A stretch of DNA of 64,000 nucleotides, from positions 310,001-374,000 of the forward strand of contig NZ_JAKUMM010000002.1 in NCBI RefSeq assembly GCF_022601735.1. Reading direction: 5' to 3'. This document shows, in pieces, positions 40,133 to 48,448 of the stretch. A model generated the notes under the pieces. That model made no database searches. It was not told the origin of the DNA and saw only the letters and a list, made by a program, of their open reading frames with translations. This stretch comes from Atopomonas sediminilitoris (GTDB lineage Bacteria > Pseudomonadota > Gammaproteobacteria > Pseudomonadales > Pseudomonadaceae). Numbering within the stretch: position 1 is the first letter of the stretch; every line of letters starts with the position of its first letter. The position numbers and the translations under genes are program-made.

Positions 40133-41140
40133 ATGACGCAAATCGCGCGCAGCGCTGTGTTGGTAGGGTTTGAAGACCTATGCCGCCAATGCGGGGTCAA
40201 CCCGCATCAGTTGTTGCTGCGTTGCGGTTTAGACCCGCTGTTGTTGCGCCGTGAAGATCTGTATCTGCCTTATGCCCGCTTTGCTGAACTGCTGAATTTG
40301 GCCAGTGCGCAAAGCGGCTGTGTGACCTTTGGGCTGCGCTTAAGCGAGTACCACGACTACCTGGTGCTGGGGCCGTTTGGCTTGTTGTTATCACAAGCGG
40401 CGAGCATGGCCGATGTGCTGCGTTTGGCGCAGCAATATGTGCACTTGCATGCGCAAGGTATTAGCTTGAGCGCGCACCCGTGCAGCCAAGGTTTGCAGGT
40501 CGATTACCAACTGAATCTGGCCACCGCACAGCCGTTACGCCAGTTGCTTGAGCTGGGTATTGGCGTGGTGCAACGCTCGATGAGTAGCTTGTTTCAGCAG
40601 CAATGGCAGCCGCAGCGGGTGTTGTTTGAGCATGCGTGTGTCGGTGAGCGGGATGAGTACGCGCGGCTGTTTAACTGCCCTGTGCTGTTTGAGCAAAGCT
40701 GCAGTGGCTTCGTGATGCCGGCGCAAGCGCTGGCGCTGAAACCGATTGAACAACGCCAAGTGCTGAGTGATTACCTGCTGGCGCGGTTTGGTGCGCAACG
40801 CCCCGCGTTGAGTTTGGCGCAGCAAATTGCGCTGATATTGCAGTCGATTCTGCCCACCGGCGAGGCCACGTTAACCGTGGTGGCGCGCTTGCTTGATCGG
40901 CATCCGCGCTGTGTGCAACAGGCCTTGCAGGCGCAAGGGTTGAGTTTTCGGCAGTTGCTGGCGCAGGTGCGCTTTGCCGAAGCGCAGCAACAATTGCAGT
41001 TATCGGCCCAGAGCATTACCGATTTGGCGTTGAACTTAGGGTATGCCGACGAAACCGCTTTTTCGCGGGCGTTTCGTCGTTGGAGTGGTCAGTCGCCGCA
41101 GCAATGGCGCGATCGGGCACGGGTAGCAAGTACGTCTTAG
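40133..41140 (+). CDS. AraC/OruR-family transcriptional regulator
   Basis: A 335-residue regulator. Residues 10-190 match the ligand-sensing arabinose-binding-like domain of OruR/ArgR-type AraC regulators (VGFEDLCRQCGVNPHQLLLRCGL). The C-terminal 100 residues carry two helix-turn-helix units, the second ending in ITDLALNLGYADETAFSRAFRRWSGQSPQQW. It is divergent from the FAD dehydrogenase operon and most likely activates it through the direct repeats at 40004-40041. Confidence 0.92.
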   Translation: MTQIARSAVLVGFEDLCRQCGVNPHQLLLRCGLDPLLLRREDLYLPYARFAELLNLASAQSGCVTFGLRLSEYHDYLVLGPFGLLLSQAASMADVLRLAQQYVHLHAQGISLSAHPCSQGLQVDYQLNLATAQPLRQLLELGIGVVQRSMSSLFQQQWQPQRVLFEHACVGERDEYARLFNCPVLFEQSCSGFVMPAQALALKPIEQRQVLSDYLLARFGAQRPALSLAQQIALILQSILPTGEATLTVVARLLDRHPRCVQQALQAQGLSFRQLLAQVRFAEAQQQLQLSAQSITDLALNLGYADETAFSRAFRRWSGQSPQQWRDRARVASTS

Positions 41141-41203
41141 GACATAGGGGCCTGCCGCCGTGGCAGGCTGCAGTGCACAGTTAGGGTGATTGAGGAGTTG
41201 GTT

Positions 41204-41614
41204 ATGGCACGTAATATTGTTGAATTTGCTGATCTTTTACAGGCCGCCCAAGGCCAAGCAGAACCCCAGCGCTTGTTGATGGTGTTTGTCGCCGCGGAGC
41301 TGCCGGATGATGCCACCGAGGAGGAGAAGCAAGCCTTCGCCTGTGGTGAAGGCGGTGCGTTAGCGCCGGTGTTGTGTGTGGACAAATGTCCTGAAGAGAT
41401 CGCCGATTTTGCCGCGCTGGTCGCGGAAGCGGCGCTGACGGGCAAAGCCTGGGACTTGCTGTTTGCCGCAGGGCTGTCGGGGCGCGGGGGGATTGCGCCC
41501 AACAGTGATGAAGCCGAGCAACCATTGAAAATGATGGTTGGCGCGATTCAAAGTGGCAGCATTGGCAACTTCTTAGCCTTTGACCGGCAAGGGCAGGTGG
41601 TGAGCTTTAACTAA
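41204..41614 (+). CDS. Conserved hypothetical protein (often mislabelled ribonucleotide reductase alpha)
   Basis: A 136-residue, mildly acidic cytoplasmic protein without signal peptide or membrane segment. Notable pieces are QRLLMVFVAAELPDDATEEEKQAF, APVLCVDKCPEEI, and FAAGLSGRGGIAP near the middle. Similar small proteins in pseudomonads carry a misleading ribonucleotide reductase label; no such catalytic motif is present. A GAGGAG site six bases before ATG 41204 sets the start; a GTG six codons upstream is not preferred. Confidence 0.75.
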   Translation: MARNIVEFADLLQAAQGQAEPQRLLMVFVAAELPDDATEEEKQAFACGEGGALAPVLCVDKCPEEIADFAALVAEAALTGKAWDLLFAAGLSGRGGIAPNSDEAEQPLKMMVGAIQSGSIGNFLAFDRQGQVVSFN

Positions 41615-41622
41615 GCGCGTAG

Positions 41623-41982
41623 TTAAAACGGCTTTAAGCGAGCCAAGGCCAGCATGCCGACAAAACTGCTCAGGGCTAAGGCGCTGAGCAGTAACTTGCA
41701 AGCGCTTGGGCGTTGGCGCAACGCCAAGGCTGCCAGCACGATATAGACCAGCAGTAAGCCCAGTTTTACCCCCAGCCACAGCGGCACTTGCCAGTGCCAA
41801 AACACCGCCAACAAGTACAGCGCACTGCCGAGCAGAACGGTGTCGTTGATGTGCGGCACGACCTTCCAAACTTTGCCCAACGGCGTGTGCGGACGCCACA
41901 CTTGCAGCGCTAAGCGGCTGACCAACAGGATCAGGCTGGTCAGGGCTAAGGTCATGTGTAAGTGTTTGACGATCAAATACAT
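41623..41982 (-). CDS. SirB2-family inner membrane protein
   Basis: A 119-residue protein with four hydrophobic helices and a conserved N-terminus (MYLIVKHLHMTLALTSLILLVSRL) containing two His residues. This pattern matches the SirB2 (YchQ) family of unknown function. It is convergent to the preceding hypothetical gene. The longer frame reaching 42030 would run into a terminator and is not used. Confidence 0.85.
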   Translation of the reverse strand: MYLIVKHLHMTLALTSLILLVSRLALQVWRPHTPLGKVWKVVPHINDTVLLGSALYLLAVFWHWQVPLWLGVKLGLLLVYIVLAALALRQRPSACKLLLSALALSSFVGMLALARLKPF

Positions 41983-42010
41983 GGCGCGCTCGTTGGCTAG
42001 TCTGGCGGAA

Positions 42011-42037
42011 TAAAAAAGGCGCCTTATCAAGGCGCCT
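42011..42037 (-). terminator. Terminator after ompW-like gene
   Basis: A 9-bp stem (AGGCGCCTT pairing with AAGGCGCCT) followed on the minus strand by TTTTTTATT, about 50 bases after the porin stop codon. Confidence 0.85.
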
Positions 42038-42088
42038 AGGTGCTGGGCCTAAACCCTAGCAGGGAGTGTAACCGTTGCTGGCTCAGGC

Positions 42089-42769
42089 TTAAAACTTGTA
42101 GCCCAGACCGACCATGTAAACCCATGGGTCAACATCGACGTCGACTTTCACTTTGCCCAGTGCCGTGTCTGCGGTGGCTTCGGTTTCAATGTCGATATAA
42201 CGCACTTGGGCGTTGAGCATGACGTTGTCGGTCAGCATGTAGTCCATGCCTACTTGAGCGGCTAAGCCCCATGAGTTTTCCAGCTCAAGGTTGCTGAAGC
42301 TCGCGGCGCGGGCTTCGCTGGAGAGCGACTCATCAAAGAAAACGGTGTAGTTAATGCCCAAGCCAACATAAGGCTGGAAGGCCGAGTTGTTATCCAGCGG
42401 GTAGTACAGCGCGCTCAACGTCGGCGGCAATTGCTTGATGCTGCCCAGATCGCCACTGGGTACTAAAGAGTTCACTGTGCTGCCTTTAACGCCCACGTTG
42501 TGCTCAAACGGGGTGGCGGCCAGTAATTCGATACCAACGTTGTCGGTGACCATGTAGGCGAAGTTCAAACCCAGCTGCGTATCGCTATCGAGGTTGGCTT
42601 TTTCGCCGTTTAGGTTGCTGCCGCCCACGCTGATGTCGCTGCTGCTTTCGTTCGGGTCAACGGTAATCGCACCGGCGCGGACGATGATGTCACCGGCTTG
42701 ATAAGCCGCAGCAAAGGGGGCTGCGATGGCTAGGGTAAGGGCTGAAACAGCCAGTAACGTCGTGCGCAT
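42089..42769 (-). CDS. OmpW-family outer membrane porin
   Basis: A 226-residue outer-membrane beta-barrel. The signal peptide is MRTTLLAVSALTLAIAAPFAAA. The mature part starts YQAGDIIVRAGAITVDPNESS and contains GLNFAYMVTDNVGIELLAATPF and QPYVGLGINYTVFF, all typical of OmpW. It ends VYMVGLGYKF with the terminal aromatic needed for barrel assembly. OmpW forms a small hydrophobic channel. GGAG precedes ATG 42769. It has its own terminator. Confidence 0.95.
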   Translation of the reverse strand: MRTTLLAVSALTLAIAAPFAAAYQAGDIIVRAGAITVDPNESSSDISVGGSNLNGEKANLDSDTQLGLNFAYMVTDNVGIELLAATPFEHNVGVKGSTVNSLVPSGDLGSIKQLPPTLSALYYPLDNNSAFQPYVGLGINYTVFFDESLSSEARAASFSNLELENSWGLAAQVGMDYMLTDNVMLNAQVRYIDIETEATADTALGKVKVDVDVDPWVYMVGLGYKF

Positions 42770-42865
42770 AAGAGGCTCCAAAGTTCCGTGTGAAGATTTT
42801 GGGGCCATCTTAGGGCGCTCAGCTTAGCGATTATTGACTTGGCTCAAGGTTACGGCTTGTAACAC

Positions 42866-43399
42866 TTACATTTCGTAGGGATAAATTTTCGCTTTCAATA
42901 CTTGGTAGCCGGCTTCGGCCAGCTCACTGCTGCTGCTCTTGGCGTGAATCTGTCCTTCGATCCAGAAAGGCTGATACAGCGCTTCCATATCCACAGGGTT
43001 GCCGGCGGTGATGTAGACGATTTGATTGGACGGCGGCGGTGGCACATGGATGCAGGCGCCAAAGTAGGGCACTAACAAAAACTCTTCGGCTTGGCCTTCT
43101 TCGTTGTAAGCCAGCGGCACCAGGTAGCCCGGCAGCTTGATGGTTTGACCGTTTAAAGCCGCTACCACTGGCGCGCTGGGTGAGGCCTGCTTGGCCGGCG
43201 GCGCTTGCTCGGCGGCCAAGGTGTCGGCTAATTGCGATAAGTCATGCATGGCCATCGGCTGCTGGGGCGCCGGCATGGCTCCTTCGGGGATGAGTTCGGA
43301 CCACGTCAGCTCGCGCGCCTCGTTGGCCAAGGCGGTGCCCACCAGTGCAACAAGGCAGGTGGTGATGCAGCACAGCAGTGCGTTAGTGAAGGGGTGCAT
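42866..43399 (-). CDS. DUF3299 exported protein of the zinc-type operon
   Basis: A 177-residue protein with a signal peptide (MHPFTNALLCCITTCLVALVGTALA). The mature part includes TWSELIPEG and the DUF3299 core: IKLPGYLVPL, FLLVPYFGACIHVPPPPSNQIVYI. The Cys-His-Pro-rich loop could hold a metal or contact the ABC permease. It is the last gene of a unit with the DUF2796 and ABC genes, the order seen in the zinc-responsive operon of P. aeruginosa. ATG 43399 with GAGG was chosen; the frame upstream runs into the permease gene. Confidence 0.85.
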   Translation of the reverse strand: MHPFTNALLCCITTCLVALVGTALANEARELTWSELIPEGAMPAPQQPMAMHDLSQLADTLAAEQAPPAKQASPSAPVVAALNGQTIKLPGYLVPLAYNEEGQAEEFLLVPYFGACIHVPPPPSNQIVYITAGNPVDMEALYQPFWIEGQIHAKSSSSELAEAGYQVLKAKIYPYEM

Positions 43400-43494
43400 G
43401 ACAAACCTCAACAGCCCAAGCCGGCGCAGCGCCGCTTGGGAAGACCGAATAATTGCAGCGCTGCTGCACAGTAGCGCTGGAGTGTGCCAGAGCT

Positions 43495-44760
43495 TTACAC
43501 ACGAATCGACAAACCATCGCTCAGCGACTGCCGATAAGCGCGCCACGCCGGGACAATGCTGATGACTAAGGCAGCGAGCAAGATGCCGCCCAGCAGGCTC
43601 AGTTCGTACCAAGTCGGTGCGCTCAACGGCAGATAAATACCGTACAGGCTGAGCACCGGCTCGCGCGCGATGAGCAAGCCCGCGTAGAGCAACGCCACAC
43701 CGAGCAGCAGCCCCAGCAGGGTCAGGGTCAGTGATTCGAGCACCAACAGCAGCGCCACATGCCAAGGCCTTGCGCCTACCGAGCGTAAAATCGCCATCTC
43801 GCGGCGGCGCTCATTGAGGCTGGTAAGAATGGCGGTCAGCATGCCGATCAAGCCGGTCAGCACCACAAACAAAGACACCACAAACAGGGCTTTTTCCGCC
43901 GTGCCCATCAAGCTCCACAGCTCTTGCAGAGCCACGCCTGGCAATATCGCAAGCAAGGGTTCGCCGCTGTATTCGTTGATTTCGCGCTGCACGCGGAAGC
44001 TGGCAATGCGGCTGTTTAGCCCCAGTAGCATGGCGGTGATGGCTTTGGGTTGCAGGGCCATCTCCCGCGCTTGCTCGGCGCTGATTTTGCCGTTGCCGTA
44101 GGCGGGCATGCCGTTTTGCCAGTCGATGTGCAGCGCCTCAATTCCCGCGAGGGAGATATGCAGCGTGCGATCCACCGGGGTGGCGGTGGGCTTAAGAATG
44201 CCGACCACCTTGAACGGTTTGTCGTCGTGTTTTTGCAGCGTGACCTTGGCCACACCGTGGGCCAAGACTATCTCGTCATTGAGCTGATAGCCCAGCTTGC
44301 GTGCCACTTCGGCGCCGAGCACCACTTCAAACAGGTCCTCGCCGAAGGGCCGGCCCTTGGCCAGTTCGAGCGCTTGTTTGCGTCCGTATTGGTAGTGCTC
44401 GAAGTAGGCCGCGCTGGTGCCCAGCACCCGATAGCCGCGGTGCGAGTCGCCCAGTGATAGCGGGATCGCCCACTTCACCTGCGGGTGTTCGGCAAAGTGT
44501 TGGTAGCTCGACCAGCGGATGTTGTTGGTGGCGTTGCCGATGCGAAAGACCGAGTACAACAACAAATTCACGCTGCCCGAGCGTGCGCCGACGATCAGGT
44601 CGGTGCTGGAAATGGTGTTGGCAAAGCTCATGCGCGCTTCAACACGGACGCGCTCCACCGCTAACAGCAAGGTGGCCGATAAGGCGATGGCGAAGACCGT
44701 GAGCAGGGCGGTGAAACGGCGATTGCGCAGGCTGGCCAGCGCTAGGCGGATCAGATGCAT
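43495..44760 (-). CDS. ABC transporter permease, FtsX/MacB-type
   Basis: A 421-residue inner-membrane protein with the FtsX layout: one helix near residues 15-35, a large periplasmic domain (about 45-270), and three helices in the C-terminal third (SLFVVLTGLIGMLTAILTSL.., LLLGVALLYAGLLI, LLGGILLAALVISIV). Such permeases work by moving proteins or lipids across the envelope, not by classical import. It starts within the last ten bases of the ATPase gene, so the two are one unit. Context links it to zinc supply. Confidence 0.9.
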   Translation of the reverse strand: MHLIRLALASLRNRRFTALLTVFAIALSATLLLAVERVRVEARMSFANTISSTDLIVGARSGSVNLLLYSVFRIGNATNNIRWSSYQHFAEHPQVKWAIPLSLGDSHRGYRVLGTSAAYFEHYQYGRKQALELAKGRPFGEDLFEVVLGAEVARKLGYQLNDEIVLAHGVAKVTLQKHDDKPFKVVGILKPTATPVDRTLHISLAGIEALHIDWQNGMPAYGNGKISAEQAREMALQPKAITAMLLGLNSRIASFRVQREINEYSGEPLLAILPGVALQELWSLMGTAEKALFVVSLFVVLTGLIGMLTAILTSLNERRREMAILRSVGARPWHVALLLVLESLTLTLLGLLLGVALLYAGLLIAREPVLSLYGIYLPLSAPTWYELSLLGGILLAALVISIVPAWRAYRQSLSDGLSIRV

Positions 44761-45458
44761 GCGGGGGCTCCTGCGGCGCGGTTAAGTTCAGCCAGATCGA
44801 CCACGCGATCAAACAAAGGGGCCAAACTCTGGTCGTGGCTAACAAACAGCAAGCTGGCCCCGGCGCCGCTACATTCGGCAAACAACAGGCGGATAAACGC
44901 CTCGCGGCTGTCGTAATCCAGTGCCGAGGTGGGCTCGTCGGCAATGATCAGTTCGGGGCTACCGATCAGTGCGCGGGCCGCGGCCACACGTTGCTGTTGG
45001 CCGATAGACAACTCATCGGCGCGGCGACTGTGCAGGCTACTGGGCAAGCCGAGCTGTTCGAGCAAGTGACGCGCGGCCTGTTCTAACGAGCCATAGCGCT
45101 CGCTGGCGCGGGCAGCGCGACGTTTGGAGAAGCGGCACGGCAGCAACACGTTGCTGGTGATGTCGAGAAACGGCAAAAGGTTGAACTGTTGGAACAGGTA
45201 GCCCATGTGGTCGGCACGAAAGTGATCGCGCGCCGCCGCCGAGAGACTGCTCAAGGTGTTGCCGTTGGTCACCAACTGGCCTTGCTGCGGTAGCTGAATG
45301 CCACCGAGCAAGGCCAATAGGGTGGTTTTGCCGCTGCCGGAGGGGCCTTTGAGGAACAAGCGCTCACCGCGAGTCAGAGAAAACTGCGGGATGTCCAACA
45401 GTAACGCCTGGTTGGGCCAGGCGAATTGCAGGTCGGTTAGGCTGAGAACGTGGCTCAT
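44751..45458 (-). CDS. ABC transporter ATP-binding protein (LolD/MacB-type)
   Basis: A 235-residue cytoplasmic ATPase. Walker A is GPSGSGKTT, the ABC signature is LSIGQQQRVAAARAL, Walker B is LIIADEPTSALD, and the switch His is in LLFVSHD. It belongs to the LolD/MacB/FtsE branch, which pairs with FtsX-type permeases. It lies 30 bases behind the DUF2796 gene and overlaps the permease gene. Confidence 0.95.
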   Translation of the reverse strand: MSHVLSLTDLQFAWPNQALLLDIPQFSLTRGERLFLKGPSGSGKTTLLALLGGIQLPQQGQLVTNGNTLSSLSAAARDHFRADHMGYLFQQFNLLPFLDITSNVLLPCRFSKRRAARASERYGSLEQAARHLLEQLGLPSSLHSRRADELSIGQQQRVAAARALIGSPELIIADEPTSALDYDSREAFIRLLFAECSGAGASLLFVSHDQSLAPLFDRVVDLAELNRAAGAPACI

Positions 45459-45488
45459 TGGCCGCTCCTTAGCAGGCGATGGGCGAGG

Positions 45489-46121
45489 TTAGTGCAAATG
45501 CAGCGTCGGTTGCTTGGCGCTCAGGCTGGCGCCGGACTGCCCGTGCTCACTGAGGTGTTGCACGTCGAGCTTGCTGAGCTGTGCAAACTGCTCGAACAGG
45601 CCAAAGCGTAAGGTCTCCAGTGCTGCCGGTTGCGAGCAGGTTAGGCGGTAGTGCGCGGCAATATCGTTGTGGGTTTCAGTCTCGGCGGCATGCTCGCTGT
45701 CATCATGGTCATCATGGTCATCATGGTCATCATGGTCATCGTCATGCTTGGCGCTGAACAGGGCGCTCTCGATGTGCTGTTCGTCCACGCGGCAGCCTGC
45801 GGTTTCGGGAATGCCAAACAGCGCGAGTGGTTGGCTTAGCGCGGCTTTGGCTTGCTCGATGGCCGTGTGTTGTTCGGCGGTGCGCGGCGCATGCTCGAAG
45901 CCGATCAGGTTGAAAGCAGGGCTGTGCAGTTCTAACTCAAGCGTGTTGCCGTCTAACGCCAGATTGAGCTTGGCGTGGCCGTGTTCGTGGCTGTCTAGGC
46001 TGCTGTTTTCGTGGCTGGCGTGCTCGTCGTGCTTGTGTTCGGCAGCGTGCAGGCTAAGGGGTAACAGGGCGGCCAGTACGGCAGCCAGAGCGGTGGGGCG
46101 AGCGGTCGGGATAAAGCGCAT
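45489..46121 (-). CDS. DUF2796/ZrgA-family zinc-binding periplasmic protein
   Basis: A 210-residue exported protein. The signal peptide ends near LPLSLHAA and is followed at once by a His-rich stretch (EHKHDEHASHENSS). DUF2796 features are GHAKLNLALDGNTLELELHSPAFNLIGFEH. A second metal-binding stretch is made of tandem DDH units, encoded by four copies of a 9-bp repeat at 45702-45737. Proteins of this family support zinc uptake. It should catch zinc in the periplasm for the neighbouring ABC system. GAGGA precedes ATG 46121. Confidence 0.88.
   Translation of the reverse strand: MRFIPTARPTALAAVLAALLPLSLHAAEHKHDEHASHENSSLDSHEHGHAKLNLALDGNTLELELHSPAFNLIGFEHAPRTAEQHTAIEQAKAALSQPLALFGIPETAGCRVDEQHIESALFSAKHDDDHDDHDDHDDHDDSEHAAETETHNDIAAHYRLTCSQPAALETLRFGLFEQFAQLSKLDVQHLSEHGQSGASLSAKQPTLHLH
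45702..45737. repeat. Four 9-bp tandem repeats in the zinc-binding protein gene
   Basis: ATCATGGTC occurs four times in a row and encodes a run of Asp-Asp-His units on the minus strand. Copy changes would keep the reading frame and lengthen or shorten the metal-binding tract. Confidence 0.95.
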
Positions 46122-46153
46122 GGTGACATCCTCAAGCAAATGAAATGAGCGGG

Positions 46154-46447
46154 TTATAGCGGGAGGATGGCAGGTGGTGCGCGTGCCCAACGGCTAAGGC
46201 TGATTTGGCTGAAGTGAGTAGCGAACAGTGGCTGCGGGCTTGGCGCTGCGGCGACGAGAACCGAAGGTGCGCTGAGCTGGCCGACGGCGGCGTGCAATAG
46301 ACTGGGTTGCAAGCACAGCGCGCAGTGGGCGTGTTCGCCGTCGTCATGTTGATGGCTGAGACGCTCTTGCCCTTGCCATAACGCCAACAGCACCAGCGCC
46401 AACAAGAGCGGCGTGAGCAAGCGACGGTGACGGGCAGCGAACAACAT
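46154..46447 (-). CDS. Small His/Cys-motif membrane-anchored protein, first gene of zinc-type operon
   Basis: A 97-residue protein with one N-terminal hydrophobic segment (LLTPLLLALVLLALW), acting as signal or anchor, followed by a probable metal-binding motif HQHDDGEHAHCALCLQ. This resembles small DUF2946-like proteins found in metal operons. It begins about 40 bases after the Zur-like box and ends 32 bases before the DUF2796 gene, so it is the likely first gene of the operon. Function unknown. Confidence 0.7.
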   Translation of the reverse strand: MLFAARHRRLLTPLLLALVLLALWQGQERLSHQHDDGEHAHCALCLQPSLLHAAVGQLSAPSVLVAAAPSPQPLFATHFSQISLSRWARAPPAILPL

Positions 46448-46485
46448 GACGTGGGTGACAACCTGTGCGGGTGAGTAGGGGTGGT

Positions 46486-46500
46486 TGTTATGTTGTAACA
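46486..46500. promoter_or_regulatory. Zur-like operator
   Basis: TGTTATGTTGTAACA is a 15-bp palindrome (TGTTA-N5-TAACA) close to Zur sites of pseudomonads. It stands about 40-50 bases before the first gene of the zinc-type operon, and expression would be expected when zinc is low. Confidence 0.6.
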
Positions 46501-46624
46501 GTTAGGCGGGGGATTAAACCACAAGCAGGGCTTAATTGAGCTTTAAGTGTTGCGTAATAATGCGCGGGCTGACGCCGTCACTACCTTAGGACGGGCCTTA
46601 AGTCGGCGGCCAACAGGAGCACAG

Positions 46625-47008
46625 ATGAAAATTAGCGGACGCATTGGTGAGCAGGTGGTGGACCTGACCGTAAGCCTTGAGCCTCATGAGTGGGTGCAGT
46701 TAGCACAGGCTGGCGTACAGCTGGCTCCTGCGTTGACTGCGCCGGCTGATCTCACGGTAACCACGGCCCCCGCCGCGAGTATGGCGGGCGTGGCCGCGTC
46801 GGCCCCCAGCGCCGATAAATTGCTGACGATGGCTTTGCAAGTTTTGGCGGCCCACGGCGCGTGCGATGGGCCGACCTTGCGGGGTGAGTTGCTGGCGCTG
46901 GCCGGCAGCGAAGTGGCGGCCAAGCGCTTGCTGGTGAAGTTGCGTCACCATCCACAGGTGACCTTGGAAGAGCACCAAGCGGCACCGGTGTACCGCTGGC
47001 GTGGCTGA
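46625..47008 (+). CDS. Conserved hypothetical protein
   Basis: A 127-residue cytoplasmic protein. Residues 1-35 look like a short beta-rich unit (MKISGRIGEQVVDLTVSLEPHEW). A low-complexity Ala/Thr/Pro linker follows (about 40-68). The C-terminal 60 residues are helical with a possible winged-helix-like end (GAAHG..LRGELLALAGSEVAAKRLLVKLRHHPQV). I do not recognise its family. CAGGAG precedes ATG 46625; upstream in-frame codons are not used. It reads away from the zinc-type operon. Confidence 0.7.
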   Translation: MKISGRIGEQVVDLTVSLEPHEWVQLAQAGVQLAPALTAPADLTVTTAPAASMAGVAASAPSADKLLTMALQVLAAHGACDGPTLRGELLALAGSEVAAKRLLVKLRHHPQVTLEEHQAAPVYRWRG

Positions 47009-47009
47009 G

Positions 47010-48071
47010 TTAGCGCTTCCAGCCTTGTTGTTGGCGGTACTCCTGCGCTGAGGCGCCGGTCCATTGGCGAAACGCATGCGAAAAGCTGCTGTGCTCGGCG
47101 TAACCCAGCAGCTGAGCAATCTCAAAAATACTCATGCTCGATTCGCGCAGATAAAACAGCGCCAGCTCGTGGCGCACTTGATCGAGAACCGCCTGATAGC
47201 TGGTGTCCTCGGCGCTTAAGCGGCGGCGTAAGGTGCGCTCGCTCATGGCCAGTTCGCGGGCGATCTTTTGAATGTTGGGCGCTTCGCGCGGCAGCAACGA
47301 CTGCAGTAAGCGCGCCACTTGGCGCGTGGTCACCCCCGGTTGACTGAGGCTGCTGACAATGGCTTCGGCCTTGGTGCGCATCAAGCGGTTCAGCTCGGGG
47401 TCGTGCTGATTGAGCGGCATCGCCAGCTGAAAATGTGGAAACACCAGGGCATTGATCGCCGCATCAAAGTGCATCGGCACGTCATCAAACAGGCGACGGT
47501 ACTCGGTTAGCTCGGCGGGTCTGGGGTGGGCGAAATGCAGCTCGGTAATAAAGCCGCGCTGGCCGGTGATCCAGCGACCAAAGCTCACCCACGAGCTGAC
47601 GATGGCCTCCTGCAGCGGGCGCAGCGGCTCGCCCATGGTGCAGTTAGAGCGCCAACTGAGTGTGGCTTGTTCGCCATCGGTGGCAAACAGGGTGCGACCA
47701 AAGTTCTCCATCACATCGTCGTAACGTGGGATCAGCTGCACGGCGTCTTCCAGCGTGGCGCAGCTCATCGCGGCATAGCCCAGCGCATTAAAAGCGGCGG
47801 GGCGAACTTGCTCGCCGAGGTGCAGGCCAAAGAACGGGTCTTTGAGTTCGTCCATAGCGGCGGCTAACAACACGAGGGTGTGCCGTTTGCTGACGCGATC
47901 GACGGGGTTGCGCAACGCTTGGGCATCGAGCCCGGCGGCGCTGAGTAAGCTACTTTGCCGTGCGCCAAACTGTTGCGCGACGCTGAGTAGATTGTTGATC
48001 CATGCCACTGACAGATGCTCTTTGGCATCTTGCCCTTGGCCTGTGATGACAAGCGGTTGGCCGCTTTCCAT
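47010..48071 (-). CDS. AraC-family transcriptional regulator
   Basis: A 353-residue regulator of the OruR-like AraC branch: a sensing domain (about 25-210; INNLLSVAQQFGARQSSLLSAAGL) and a C-terminal AraC DNA-binding domain (MSERTLRRRLSAEDTSYQAVLDQ, then SIFEIAQLLGYAEHSSFSHAFRQWTGASAQEYR). ATG 48071, after a GGGGACAACCTC stretch, was chosen; the frame runs 54 codons upstream without homology. No obvious target operon adjoins it. Confidence 0.9.
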   Translation of the reverse strand: MESGQPLVITGQGQDAKEHLSVAWINNLLSVAQQFGARQSSLLSAAGLDAQALRNPVDRVSKRHTLVLLAAAMDELKDPFFGLHLGEQVRPAAFNALGYAAMSCATLEDAVQLIPRYDDVMENFGRTLFATDGEQATLSWRSNCTMGEPLRPLQEAIVSSWVSFGRWITGQRGFITELHFAHPRPAELTEYRRLFDDVPMHFDAAINALVFPHFQLAMPLNQHDPELNRLMRTKAEAIVSSLSQPGVTTRQVARLLQSLLPREAPNIQKIARELAMSERTLRRRLSAEDTSYQAVLDQVRHELALFYLRESSMSIFEIAQLLGYAEHSSFSHAFRQWTGASAQEYRQQQGWKR

Positions 48072-48099
48072 GAGGTTGTCCCCGCGGTGCACTCTTATG

Positions 48100-48300
48100 A
48101 TTATTAGCCATGCCGGTCGATGTCGGAGCGCCCGGGAGCTGCCCTGTGAAAGACGCGTGCGTTTGGCGCAGGTCCACGAGAGTTTGGATGCCTCTCGTGC
48201 AGTTTGAACCTGATGTTCCATGAGCTGGCGCACGGCACTTTGCGACAGCGACTCCTACTTCTGTTATTTCGGGCCGCCTTAGGGTGGCCCGTTTTTTTTG
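48100..48300 (+). ncRNA. Candidate small RNA
   Basis: A gene-free stretch of about 200 bases upstream of the AraC-type gene that ends, on the plus strand, in a strong terminator (48270-48298). It contains an 8-bp perfect hairpin (CACGAGAG / CTCTCGTG, 48175-48199) and other GC-rich pairing segments. A TATGAT -10-like element lies at 48096-48101, without a good -35. It does not match 6S, SRP, tmRNA or RsmY/Z patterns that I know. No gene on the plus strand explains the terminator. Confidence 0.4.
48270..48298 (+). terminator. Intrinsic terminator with no gene before it
   Basis: A 9-bp stem (CGGGCCGCC pairing with GGTGGCCCG, G-T pairs allowed), TTAG loop, then eight T. The strand is plus, while both flanking genes are on the minus strand. 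Confidence 0.85.
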
Positions 48301-48316
48301 CCTAGCAAAACACACA

Positions 48317-48344
48317 CGGCGACCTTCATCCCTGAAGATCGCCG
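48317..48344 (-). terminator. Possible weak terminator after the thioredoxin gene
   Basis: GGCGA-CCTTCA and TGAAG-ATCGCC can pair around TCCC with a bulge. On the minus strand it is followed by GTGTGTGTTTTGC, only a weak U tract, and it lies about 100 bases after the stop codon. Confidence 0.4.
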
Positions 48345-48448
48345 CGCTGGTCGGGTCTGATCTACGTCATCCGCCGACCCCTGCCCGAGGGCGCAAGCTA
48401 GCAAAGTAGCGCTGAGAGGGGTCTTGCATAGTTAAGGTTTTTTTGACG

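Noticed and set aside
40080..41140. Regulator gene as a virulence-type AraC protein
   Set aside because: The N-terminal domain and divergent catabolic operon fit OruR-like metabolic control better; nothing suggests a virulence role.
48072..48300. 6S, SRP or tmRNA gene
   Set aside because: The conserved SRP tetraloop region, the tmRNA tRNA-like ends and the 6S open-bubble flanks were not seen.
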